This document shows, piece after piece, positions 57,516 to 64,000 of a DNA stretch of 64,000 nt. The stretch spans positions 62,001 to 126,000 of the forward strand of contig JAFUYB010000022.1 in assembly GCA_017470735.1 (NCBI GenBank), written 5' to 3'. Below the pieces are notes generated by a model. That model did no database searches. It worked only from the letters and a program-made list of their open reading frames with translations, and was not told the origin of the DNA. The stretch's first letter is position 1. Every line of letters begins with the position of its first letter. Source of the stretch: Lachnospiraceae bacterium. Lineage in GTDB: Bacteria > Bacillota > Clostridia > Lachnospirales > Lachnospiraceae. Made by a program: the position numbers and the translations under genes.

Positions 57516-57544
57516 ATAATATCCCCCTTCTTCGCGGATTGCAA
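57516..57544 (-). promoter_or_regulatory. Promoter of the mraZ division cluster
   Basis: Minus-strand -35 TTGCAA (57539-57544), a 17-base spacer and -10 TATTAT (57516-57521). The MraZ boxes begin within about 10 bp after it. Confidence 0.75.
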
Positions 57545-57656
57545 GGAAAATTTTGGGGTAGATTTCAAGGTTTTTCCGGTGTTTTGTGGGTGGGGGATCA
57601 TCCCATACTATATATTGTGGTCTGTATTTTACCGCAACGCTATATGTTGGAGAAAC

Positions 57657-57687
57657 AAAAAGAAACACCCGCAAGAACGGGTGTTTT
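57657..57687 (-). terminator. Intrinsic terminator of lgt
   Basis: AAACACCCG pairs with CGGGTGTTT (9 bp) around a six-base loop; on the minus strand it is followed by TTTCTTTTTG-like sequence. It lies 27 bp after the lgt stop and separates it from the mraZ promoter. The stretch 57545-57656 shows nothing else. Confidence 0.85.
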
Positions 57688-57713
57688 GGTGATTTCAGAG
57701 AAAATCAAATATG

Positions 57714-58577
57714 TCAGATTGTCTTCTTTTTATAAAACAGCACCGCCGCGGATACGATAACGCAAATCGCCGCGAGGCACTGGGATACGGCAAGATCCGT
57801 TCCCAAAATATGAAGCTGGTCGGTGCGCAGGCTTTCAATCCAGAAGCGCCCTGCCCCATACAGCAGCAAATAAGAAAAGAAAATTTCACCGTCCCATGTT
57901 TTTCTCTTCCGGACGAAAAAGTATAAAATCAGAAATACACCGATATTCCACAGCGATTCGTAGAGAAATGTCGGATGGACGCTGATCCAGTCGATACCGG
58001 ATTCCGCCAAAAGGTGTTTTTGCATTTCATCCGTGACCGCTTCGGGCTGGCGGACTGCGTCAACCGGCAGCCGCATCGCAAAGAGATTGTCGGTGTAGCT
58101 GCCAAAGGCTTCGCGATTAAAGAAATTGCCCCATCGTCCGCAGATCTGCCCGATCAGCCCGCCGAATACCATGACATCCGCCACGGCAAAAAAGGACAGC
58201 CCTTTCCGGCGGGTCGTTACAATGATCGCAAGCAGACAGCCGATGATGCCGCCGTATATCGCAAGCCCGCCTTCGCGCAGATTGAAAACAGACAGCCACC
58301 TGCCGCTGTAACGGTCGAGCGAGAACAGGACATAGTATATCCTCGCACCCAAAATCCCGCAGAGTATCCCCCACAGGATAATGTCTAAAAGGTCATCCTC
58401 GTAAAACCCCTGCCGCTTCCCTTCATGCAAGATGAATGCGCCAGCAAGCAGCATGCCGCACGCGATCACAATCCCGTAATACATGATGGAAAACCCGAAG
58501 ATGTCGATGTGGTCGCCGACTTCAGGCAGCGTCAGATGCAGATGCGGAAATACGATACTGCGTTCACTCAACATCAT
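57714..58577 (-). CDS. lgt: Prolipoprotein diacylglyceryl transferase Lgt
   Basis: Membrane enzyme that transfers diacylglycerol to the lipobox cysteine of prolipoproteins. The 287-residue product has about seven membrane segments and the family signature GRWGNFFNREAFG, with HPTFLYESLWN further on. Two adjacent ATGs (58575-58577 and 58572-58574) overlap the end of the PilZ gene by up to 14 bp. The ribosome-binding site is weak, so expression may depend on coupling to PilZ. The longer frame to 58649 would lie inside the PilZ gene and is not supported. Confidence 0.94.
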   Translation of the reverse strand: MMLSERSIVFPHLHLTLPEVGDHIDIFGFSIMYYGIVIACGMLLAGAFILHEGKRQGFYEDDLLDIILWGILCGILGARIYYVLFSLDRYSGRWLSVFNLREGGLAIYGGIIGCLLAIIVTTRRKGLSFFAVADVMVFGGLIGQICGRWGNFFNREAFGSYTDNLFAMRLPVDAVRQPEAVTDEMQKHLLAESGIDWISVHPTFLYESLWNIGVFLILYFFVRKRKTWDGEIFFSYLLLYGAGRFWIESLRTDQLHILGTDLAVSQCLAAICVIVSAAVLFYKKKTI

Positions 58578-58914
58578 CAGGATGGAACAGCTGGTAAATC
58601 TCGATCCGGGTCTGCTCGGTGCCTTCCATGCCAACAAATGTACACCCATAACCGTAATATCCGCCGCCCTCTTCCGAACAGCGTATGATCTTCATAAAGA
58701 CATCCAGCTTTTCTTTTGTCCAGATCGCGATCTTGCCGGTCAGCACTTCGCCGATCAAAAGCTGCTGCTTGCACTTGAAGCCGATCCCATCCGTGGACAT
58801 ATTCAAAATCTCCACATCAAACGGCTCGGAAAACATCCCGTCACCCTCACCGATCAGCGAAAGCTTGACCGTCTCATTCAGATCCGTCCTCGGATACATT
58901 CTCTGTTCGCTCAT
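58564..58914 (-). CDS. PilZ-domain protein (probable cyclic-di-GMP receptor)
   Basis: A 116-residue single-domain protein. The c-di-GMP motif parts are present: RMYPR (RxxxR) at residues 5-9 and NMSTDGIGF (D/NxSxxG) near residue 38. The rest forms the beta-barrel (GKIAIWTKEKLDVFMKIIR, YGYGCTFVGME). A good site AAAGGCGG precedes the ATG. It overlaps lgt by about 14 bp. The output of stand-alone PilZ proteins is through partners; the partner is not shown by sequence. Confidence 0.88.
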   Translation of the reverse strand: MSEQRMYPRTDLNETVKLSLIGEGDGMFSEPFDVEILNMSTDGIGFKCKQQLLIGEVLTGKIAIWTKEKLDVFMKIIRCSEEGGGYYGYGCTFVGMEGTEQTRIEIYQLFHPDDVE

Positions 58915-59006
58915 GAAAACCGCCTTTCTTTTATGTAATCATTGTTTTTCCACATCCCGGAAAGAACTTTTGTCCCATCCCGCAGCTAGGATTCCATTCT
59001 GCTTCC

Positions 59007-59636
59007 TTAAAACCCCAGATTGTCATTGACCAAGATCACATGGATCCGGTCATCGTGCCTGGAATACCTTGTCACCAGAAACTGGCAGCAGATCGTATCC
59101 GGCGACTTGCAATTGACGCAGGAACCGGTCTTTTTGCAGGGCGTATTGATCGGGAACCGCTGTGCGTTGGATGGCGCGGCAACGCTTCTCGCCCGCTTCA
59201 TCGCCCCATCCACATCATCACAGATCTTGTTGATGCCAACGATAAACAATACCTTTTTCGGACCAAACGCAATCGCCGAAACGCGGTTGGCATTGCCATC
59301 GATATTGACCAGCACGCCGTCCTCGGTGATCGCATTACAACTCGCCAAAAAGAAGTCCGCGTCATAAGTCGCGAGCGCCGCTGCCCGCTTGTCCTCAATC
59401 GCATCCCGGTCGATGAAGTTGTACTCCTCTGTCTTTAATGCCTCGGTCAGACCGATCTCATGCACGGACATCCCTCCGCCCATCGCGATCGAACTTCCTT
59501 TGGGAATGATCTCCAAAGCCTTTTTCAGCGCTTCTTCCTTGCTCGCCGCATAATAACCCGTCATATTGCGGGACTCAAGCCCCTTGATGGTCTTCTGCGC
59601 CAGCAGCTCATTTCTCTTTCTTACATTTTCATCCAT
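59007..59636 (-). CDS. LUD-domain protein (LutC/DUF162 family)
   Basis: A 209-residue stand-alone LUD-domain protein of the kind annotated as lactate utilisation protein. Landmarks are GSSIAMGGGMSVHEIGL, DFFLASCNAITEDGVLVNID, NRVSAIAFGPKKVLFIVG and NKICDDVDGAMKR. It has a C-terminal cysteine-rich segment (CKKTGSCVNCKSPDTICC) that could hold an iron-sulfur cluster. LutA and LutB are absent nearby, so a role in lactate oxidation is unproven. AAAGGGGGAAGG lies just before the ATG. Confidence 0.85.
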   Translation of the reverse strand: MDENVRKRNELLAQKTIKGLESRNMTGYYAASKEEALKKALEIIPKGSSIAMGGGMSVHEIGLTEALKTEEYNFIDRDAIEDKRAAALATYDADFFLASCNAITEDGVLVNIDGNANRVSAIAFGPKKVLFIVGINKICDDVDGAMKRARSVAAPSNAQRFPINTPCKKTGSCVNCKSPDTICCQFLVTRYSRHDDRIHVILVNDNLGF

Positions 59637-59732
59637 AACCTTCCCCCTTTATGCTTGTCAGATCACATCCCGTAAACAGCTCCGCCATTTTTTGCAAAAA
59701 TCCGCATCCCTGCGCATTTTTTCCTGTCATTC

Positions 59733-60851
59733 CTATTCGCTGGCAGAAAAGTCCGTATCCAAAACGATCTTGAAATCGTAATCCGGATAAGTCTCCCGTA
59801 CCTTTTTGCACACCTTTTCATAAACCGCGACCCGGTCCTTTGCCTCAAAACCGACGATCAGGTCGAACTGGACATAATGCCCTTTCATATAGAAGCCATG
59901 CATCTCGATCACATGCTCGTATGCCATGACCAGCTTGGTAAGCTCCTGCCGCATCCGACGGACATTTTCATCCTTTGTGTTGATCGCGTAAACCGACAGC
60001 GCGGTCAGGATGATGCCCTTTTGCTGATAGAGCGCCGTCGTCGCTTCGCGCTGGAGCAGGTCTATCTCCTCCGCCGTCAGCGTATCATCCACTTCAACAT
60101 GGGCGGAACAGTTGAACCGTTCGGGACCGTAATCGTGAAAGATCAGGTCATAAACCCCATGCACCTCGGGGAATCCGCCAAGGATCTTTTTCACCTCACG
60201 CACCGTTTCCATATCAATCCGCTGTCCTAAAAGCTCCGAAATCGTCTGCCGCAGCATATCGACGCCCGACTTGATGATAATAACCGAAATCACCGCGCCG
60301 AGCAATGCTTCAAGGCTCACGCCCGAAAAAATGAAAATCAGTGCCGCCACCAGCGTCGATGCCGAGATCACCGAATCCATCAGCGCATCCTGCCCCGAAT
60401 CCACCAGCGATTCTGAGTTGACCTTTTCCCCGACGCCCTTCACATAGCGTCCGAGCACGATCTTCACAAGCACACCGACTGCCACGATGACCAGTGCCGT
60501 CAGCGAATAATCCGGCGTCTGGGGATGTATGATCTTTTGCACGGATTCGATCAGTGAGGTCACGCCGGCGTACAGCACGATCACCGAAATGACCATTGCC
60601 GACAGATATTCCGCTCTGCCATGTCCCCAAGGGTGCTCCTTGTCCGGCTGCCTAGTCGCCAGCTTCGTCCCGACGATCGTAATGACCGACGACAGCGCGT
60701 CGGATAAATTGTTGACCGCATCCATCGTGATCGCGATCGAATGCGTCACCAATCCGATCACCGCTTTGAATGCCGCTAAAAGTATATTGGCCGCGATCCC
60801 GATCCCGCTTGTGCGGATGATGACCTGGTCGCGTTTTATGCTGTCATTCAT
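59733..60851 (-). CDS. Cation diffusion facilitator (CDF) metal transporter
   Basis: A 372-residue transporter with six membrane segments and a cytoplasmic C-terminal domain. TM2 carries DAVNNLSDALSS (NxxxD), followed by HPWGHGRAEYLSAM; TM5 carries SLVDSGQDALMDS (DxxxD). This ND/DD set of metal ligands differs from the HxxxD of zinc exporters and resembles that reported for Mn(II) CDFs, so manganese export is a reasoned guess. The ATG at 60849-60851 has AGG upstream; the ATG at 60884 has none. It has its own promoter and a hairpin in the leader. Confidence 0.9.
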   Translation of the reverse strand: MNDSIKRDQVIIRTSGIGIAANILLAAFKAVIGLVTHSIAITMDAVNNLSDALSSVITIVGTKLATRQPDKEHPWGHGRAEYLSAMVISVIVLYAGVTSLIESVQKIIHPQTPDYSLTALVIVAVGVLVKIVLGRYVKGVGEKVNSESLVDSGQDALMDSVISASTLVAALIFIFSGVSLEALLGAVISVIIIKSGVDMLRQTISELLGQRIDMETVREVKKILGGFPEVHGVYDLIFHDYGPERFNCSAHVEVDDTLTAEEIDLLQREATTALYQQKGIILTALSVYAINTKDENVRRMRQELTKLVMAYEHVIEMHGFYMKGHYVQFDLIVGFEAKDRVAVYEKVCKKVRETYPDYDFKIVLDTDFSASE

Positions 60852-60899
60852 ATCCTGTCTCTCGTATCCCGAATGTATTTTCATAGCAACGATTAAAAA

Positions 60900-60923
60900 G
60901 GTACTCCCGTATACGGTCGTACC
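60900..60923 (-). promoter_or_regulatory. Hairpin with T-run in the CDF leader
   Basis: On the minus strand GGTAC-GA-CCGTATACGG-GA-GTACC, followed by five T. The stems are GGTAC/GTACC and CCG/CGG, separated by a symmetric GA/GA internal loop. It lies right at the predicted transcription start and 49 bp before the start codon. It may be an operator palindrome, a 5' protective hairpin or a promoter-proximal terminator. Confidence 0.6.
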
Positions 60924-60929
60924 TGAATG

Positions 60930-60958
60930 ATTTTACCATATTCTTTTGTTCTTGACAA
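60930..60958 (-). promoter_or_regulatory. Sigma-A promoter of the CDF transporter gene
   Basis: Minus-strand -35 TTGTCA (60953-60958), a 17-base spacer and -10 TAAAAT (60930-60935), preceded by TGG (extended -10). Confidence 0.8.
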
Positions 60959-61159
60959 ATGGTGTCTGACGAGGCGGCAATGTGAAGGTGTAACTGCTTC
61001 CGTCAAGTAAGGAATAAACTTTTTTGAGGAAATTCTGCTCCGATTGGAGCATAGATTTCGTAAAGTTGGGTAATAGAAGCTCCCGATGTAAATGATAAAA
61101 TTGCATACACCGGGAGCAGCATAAATTGCCTGATAAAAAACGTCCGGTATATAAAACTG
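60959..61159. other. Non-coding stretch with two hairpins between the CDF and Rpn genes
   Basis: No believable gene. Two inverted repeats are visible: TGCTCC/GGAGCA (61036-61051) and a 12-bp stem GCTCCCGATGTA with TACACCGGGAGC (61079-61117, one mismatch). Neither has a clear T-run. A short frame at 61003-61233 overlaps the broken Rpn gene and looks like a shadow. Confidence 0.5.
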
Positions 61160-61965
61160 TTATGCGGACTTATTCCCTGCAAGTTCCTCCACTTCTTCCA
61201 ATGGCAAATCCAAAATCTTTGAAATTTCGTCATAAGACAGTTTGCCGGTCTCTAACATCTTAACGGCAATTTTCAGCTTCTCCTCATCCACATAGCTTTT
61301 CATCCAATCGCTCATGCGTCTCACCCCTTCCTCAGTCTCCTTAAAATACCTTGCCCTTTCACTGAGCTGTGTGTAATTCATGTCATCCGGATTTTTCGAC
61401 CTAAAATCATGCATCAGCTTCCCAAGATCATCATCCCCGCGGTACGCCCCGTTCACATACAGTATGTGCAGCCCGTCATCAAACGTCTGCCCGCCGGCAT
61501 CATCCATCACAAACCTCTCCACATGGTAAACCGGTCTCCCATTGCCATAAATGTCCTTTTCCGTGATAAATATCACATATGTTTCGGGCAGTTTTTCAAA
61601 ATCATCGCCCGGATCAAGGGTGTCTGAATCGAGCACGCTACCGTGGTACCGCGCCCGCCTAGGTTTAGCGCCCCTTGATTCGCGCTGAACCTCGATGTTA
61701 AATTCCTCCCCGGTTGTCTTCGAGTGGAGATCCAGCTGCAGCGACCGTCCGTGGATGTTCTTTATGTAATGCTGCACCCAGACCCTGTCCACTGCCAGAT
61801 CCGGCCTGTCCAGGATGATCCTCAGTATAAGCTCCAGTCCGGCCGGTCCTTGAAACATGCTGTCAGGAATTCATCATCCATAAAGCGGCCATCCTTGATT
61901 TTTGCCAGTATTGCAGGGCTGATGGCCGGATAGTCTGTCTTTTCCTTTTTATTCATCACCGCCAT
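61160..61965 (-). pseudogene. Rpn-family PD-(D/E)XK nuclease/transposase, frameshifted
   Basis: The N-terminal part (MNKKEKTDYPAISPAI, then MDDEFLTACFKDRP) lies in one frame from 61956 or 61965. The body (GLELILRIILDRPDL to VEELAGNKSA) lies in another frame and ends at 61160. The switch falls at about 61825-61845 and needs one extra base to restore a full protein of about 265 residues. The nuclease motif is intact (LQLDLHSKTTGEEF, NIEVQRE), as is the C-terminal helical tail. Rpn proteins promote recombination and resemble transposases. No slippery sequence is visible, so decay (or a sequencing error) is more likely than programmed frameshifting. Confidence 0.8.
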
Positions 61966-62045
61966 GTCCTTTCGTCCATTATAATATATCAAATCCCCGC
62001 ATTTTTCAATGATTTCGGGGGCTTCTGTATAACGAAATATCTCCG

Positions 62046-62528
62046 TCACTCCCTCTCCATCAGCAGGTCCAGTATGTCCGGCTCCCGCTCCAACATCCAC
62101 AGTAACCTCGATGCCGGGCCGTTCGGCGTGCTCTTGTCCTGCTCCCAGCTCCCGCAGGCCGTCTCCGATACCCCGATCGCCAATGCGAACAGTTCCCGCG
62201 GCAGGCCAAGGGTTTTCCGGATTGCCTTGACCGTTTGGCCGTTATATTCTTTTAAAGGCTGTTTCGCAACTGTTGTTGCAAACCCATAATCATACCCAAT
62301 CAGATCAAGCAGCCTTGCCGCCGCGCTGCCCGGCGTGTTGATCCCCTGCTCCCACGCCTCAAGAGTTTTCACGGAGATGCCAAAAACATCAGCGAACGCC
62401 CGCTGCGTCATGTCACAAGACTGACGGATATGCTTCACCTCGTCTGCGGAATACCGACGCATTGGCAGGAACCGGTATATAGTTTTTTTATTCATTACCT
62501 GAATGTATGGCTCAGTAGTTGGGATCAT
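62046..62528 (-). CDS. XRE-type regulator with two tandem helix-turn-helix domains
   Basis: A 160-residue protein with two related HTH units: DEVKHIRQSCDMTQRAFADV with FGISVKTLEAWEQGINTP (about residues 29-75), and VKAIRKTLGLPRELFALAIG with VSETACGSWEQDKSTPNGPA (about 98-140). It looks like a HigA/NadS-style antitoxin or autoregulator duplicated within one chain, but no toxin gene lies beside it. The ATG at 62526-62528 has GGAGGAAGC directly before it. It is 80 bp downstream of the single-HTH gene and 80 bp upstream of the broken Rpn gene. Confidence 0.8.
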   Translation of the reverse strand: MIPTTEPYIQVMNKKTIYRFLPMRRYSADEVKHIRQSCDMTQRAFADVFGISVKTLEAWEQGINTPGSAAARLLDLIGYDYGFATTVAKQPLKEYNGQTVKAIRKTLGLPRELFALAIGVSETACGSWEQDKSTPNGPASRLLWMLEREPDILDLLMERE

Positions 62529-62608
62529 GCTTCCTCCAAAAATCTACGCTGTCTTTTGTTGTATCTGCTTCCGCTTTAATCTGTTGCCGTTCCCTTTTCC
62601 TTCCACTT

Positions 62609-62941
62609 TTACACTTCCGTCTCAATATGCCGCCCGATCAATTCGCCATCCCTTTCAAGCATGTCCAGATACCGGCAGGCAAGACCGTCCGGGACTTTCT
62701 TTCCGTTTTCCCACGAAGATACGGCGGACACCGATACGCCGATGGCATCCGCGAACTCCCTTTGGGAAAGGTTCGCTTTCTCCCTCAGTTCCTTTATCTC
62801 ATCCGGGCTTGGCGGATTGGTTGGAAGCACATGGTATGTCTGTCCCTTCTTGCCAGCGTGGACGGTGTACCGGCCGTCTGTGTCGATGCCGGACATAATG
62901 TTTGTGCTGTTGATTCGTGGGGGTGTCTGGATTGGTGACAT
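62609..62941 (-). CDS. XRE-type regulator, single helix-turn-helix
   Basis: A 110-residue protein with an extended N-terminus and a C-terminal HTH: EIKELREKANLSQREFADA, IGVSVSAVSSWENGKKVPDG. The HTH resembles the units of the neighbouring double-HTH protein (LSQREFADA against MTQRAFADV), so the two are probably paralogues. The ATG has a consensus site (AAGGAGGA). Upstream lie a 12-bp palindrome and a duplicated piece of the next gene, possible operator sites. No toxin partner is visible. Confidence 0.8.
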   Translation of the reverse strand: MSPIQTPPRINSTNIMSGIDTDGRYTVHAGKKGQTYHVLPTNPPSPDEIKELREKANLSQREFADAIGVSVSAVSSWENGKKVPDGLACRYLDMLERDGELIGRHIETEV

Positions 62942-62971
62942 GGCGTGTCCTCCTTATTAGTTGGCTTATGG

Positions 62972-63063
62972 TTGCTTATATCGGATATGGGCAACTTTGG
63001 CATGCCAACTTGTCAATTTGCCAATGATTGCCTATATTGGATATGGGCAACTTCGGCATACCA
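62972..63063. repeat. Duplicated 36-bp segment (period 56 bp): copy of the dehydrogenase gene tail
   Basis: The copies 62972-63007 and 63028-63063 match at 32 of 36 positions, all four differences being transitions. The second copy contains the last codons of the dehydrogenase gene (encoding CRSCPYPI and stop). The first encodes an equivalent CQSCPYPI-stop tail without a gene. Either a short tandem duplication or paired operator sites for the XRE gene. Confidence 0.8.
62997..63008. promoter_or_regulatory. 12-bp palindrome upstream of the XRE gene (candidate operator)
   Basis: TTGGCATGCCAA is a perfect palindrome 56 bp before the XRE start codon. A TTGACA (63011-63016, minus strand) and another TTGGCA half-site lie next to it. 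This is a natural candidate for autoregulation, inferred from position only. Confidence 0.45.
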
Positions 63064-64000
63064 TCACCTTCCCATACCCATCACTCTTATCCCTCATCAT
63101 CCGCAGTCCGTTTTCTAAATCCTCCAATCCCAGTCTATGGGAAATCACCGCTTCCGGTCTGATCCGCTTAGCGGCGAGCCGTTCCATCACATAATGCCAA
63201 TCGTCTTCCTCCTCATGCCGGAAAGACGAGTTCCATGTCCCCATCACCGTCAGTTCGTTCCGCAGGATCTTCCAGTAAACATCCCTGTCAAATGACATAT
63301 CCGAAAACGGGTTCCCGACTGTAATAATCTTGCCGGATGCGCCGACGGCTTTTATCCCCAGGGAAACCGTCTCATTCTTTCCCACGCACTCAAAATACAC
63401 TTTCAGGTTATCCGTCTTTTTATTCAGCCATCCTTCCGCATCAGCAGTTTCGGCATTGCAGAAATACTCCTCATCCACCCCAAAAGGCTTTATCCTATCC
63501 CGCTGGTGGTCATGGTTTCCGACCGCGAGGATGTTCCTGTATCCCGCCTCCCGCAGAAACATAATGACGAAGCTTCCGATCGTCCCCAGACCGCACACGG
63601 CAATGGTGGTATCCTTAGGCATACTGAAATTGTCCGTGCCATTCCTCACCGCATGGACCGCCACTGCCATCGGCTCCAGCATGGCCGCCTGTTCAAAAGA
63701 CACATTCTCCGGCAGCTCCAGCAGGTTCCATTCCGGCACGGCAATATACTCCGCGAAAGCACCGTCCCGCCTTGATCCAAGATAATCATAATCCCGGCAC
63801 ATTTCATACTTTTTCTGCCTGCACATCGGACATTTTTTGCAGGGAATCAAAGGAAATACTCCGACACGCTTTCCGTTCCACTTTTCAGATGCATCCTTTC
63901 CGATGTCCATGACCTCACCGGAAAACTCATGCCCCAGTATCAGCGGCATCCTGTGTGCACCGGTCTCATATATCCTCGGGATGTCCGAACCGCAGATTCC
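63032..64000 (-). CDS. Zinc-dependent medium-chain alcohol/polyol dehydrogenase, 5' end beyond the window
   Basis: NAD(P)-dependent dehydrogenase of the sorbitol / galactitol-1-phosphate dehydrogenase type; 322 residues are visible. The catalytic zinc cysteine is in GICGSD at the right edge, followed by LILGHEFSGEV. The structural zinc cysteines are in CKKCPMCRQKKYEMC and the nucleotide-binding motif is VCGLGTIGSFVIMFL. The C-terminus (KVMVCRSCPYPI) looks extended and is duplicated in the gap downstream. Coenzyme and substrate are not certain; sugar alcohol phosphates are likely from the family. The reading frame is open to base 64000, so the gene starts outside. Confidence 0.9.
   Translation of the reverse strand, partial: GICGSDIPRIYETGAHRMPLILGHEFSGEVMDIGKDASEKWNGKRVGVFPLIPCKKCPMCRQKKYEMCRDYDYLGSRRDGAFAEYIAVPEWNLLELPENVSFEQAAMLEPMAVAVHAVRNGTDNFSMPKDTTIAVCGLGTIGSFVIMFLREAGYRNILAVGNHDHQRDRIKPFGVDEEYFCNAETADAEGWLNKKTDNLKVYFECVGKNETVSLGIKAVGASGKIITVGNPFSDMSFDRDVYWKILRNELTVMGTWNSSFRHEEEDDWHYVMERLAAKRIRPEAVISHRLGLEDLENGLRMMRDKSDGYGKVMVCRSCPYPI

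Noticed and set aside
61003-61233. 76-residue frame next to the broken Rpn gene
   Set aside because: It overlaps the Rpn 3' end in another frame, has no ribosome-binding site and no recognisable features.

Overview
The window reads as a stretch of chromosome from a Gram-positive anaerobe of the Clostridia, most likely a Lachnospiraceae relative. This is inferred from gene content: a CIRCE-controlled hrcA-grpE-dnaK operon, pyruvate phosphate dikinase, ammonia-dependent asparagine synthetase AsnA next to a YerC-type TrpR-like protein and PcrA, an mraZ-led division cluster, an anaerobic cobamide operon, QueH, and no outer-membrane genes. Almost every gene is on the minus strand. The only clear plus-strand gene is tRNA-Pro.

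Layout, left to right: (1) 1-2840, heat-shock operon hrcA-grpE-dnaK (dnaK cut by the left edge) with promoter and CIRCE; a 188-bp inverted-repeat element carrying a 51-codon ORF sits between grpE and dnaK. (2) 2885-6066, hemW, lepA and a divergent tRNA-Pro with anticodon AGG. (3) 6231-14867, late cobamide synthesis and salvage genes (cbiP, cobT, cobU, cobS, cobD, cbiB, cbiC) with an L-lactate permease-family transporter before cbiC. (4) 14937-22931, a hexapeptide-repeat protein, topoisomerase III, an archaeal-type ATPase with an eroded P-loop, asd, argH, queH and a small membrane protein. (5) 23164-30294, tRNA-Thr with a strong terminator, a hybrid histidine kinase and double-receiver protein, an iron-sulfur aldo/keto reductase, a HypB-like GTPase without the metal-site residues, a HAD phosphatase and a terminator. 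(6) 30333-38428, ppdK, a MacAB-like ABC exporter with two adaptor subunits, and an acidic-tailed membrane protein. (7) 38513-47815, pcrA, yerC, asnA, a 150-bp hairpin element, asnS, an unknown protein, a membrane-anchored beta-propeller and a beta-CASP nuclease. (8) 47863-57544, the division and cell-wall cluster mraZ-rsmH-ftsL-pbp2-mraY-murD-ftsW-ftsQ-ftsZ with MraZ operator repeats, promoters and a terminator. (9) 57657-60958, lgt with an overlapping PilZ gene, a LUD-domain protein and a CDF metal transporter. (10) 60960-64000, an accessory-looking stretch: a frameshifted Rpn/PD-(D/E)XK gene, two XRE-type regulators, a duplicated gene tail with a palindrome, and a zinc alcohol dehydrogenase cut by the right edge.

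Most of the window is ordinary core genome. I see no CRISPR array, prophage, complete IS element or obvious new defence island. The items most worth a second look are the ORF-carrying inverted-repeat element inside the heat-shock operon, the structured repeat between asnS and asnA, the A34 proline tRNA, the HypB paralogue without its metal site, and the degenerate Rpn/XRE/duplicated-tail region at the right edge. All assignments come from reading motifs by eye; no database search was run.
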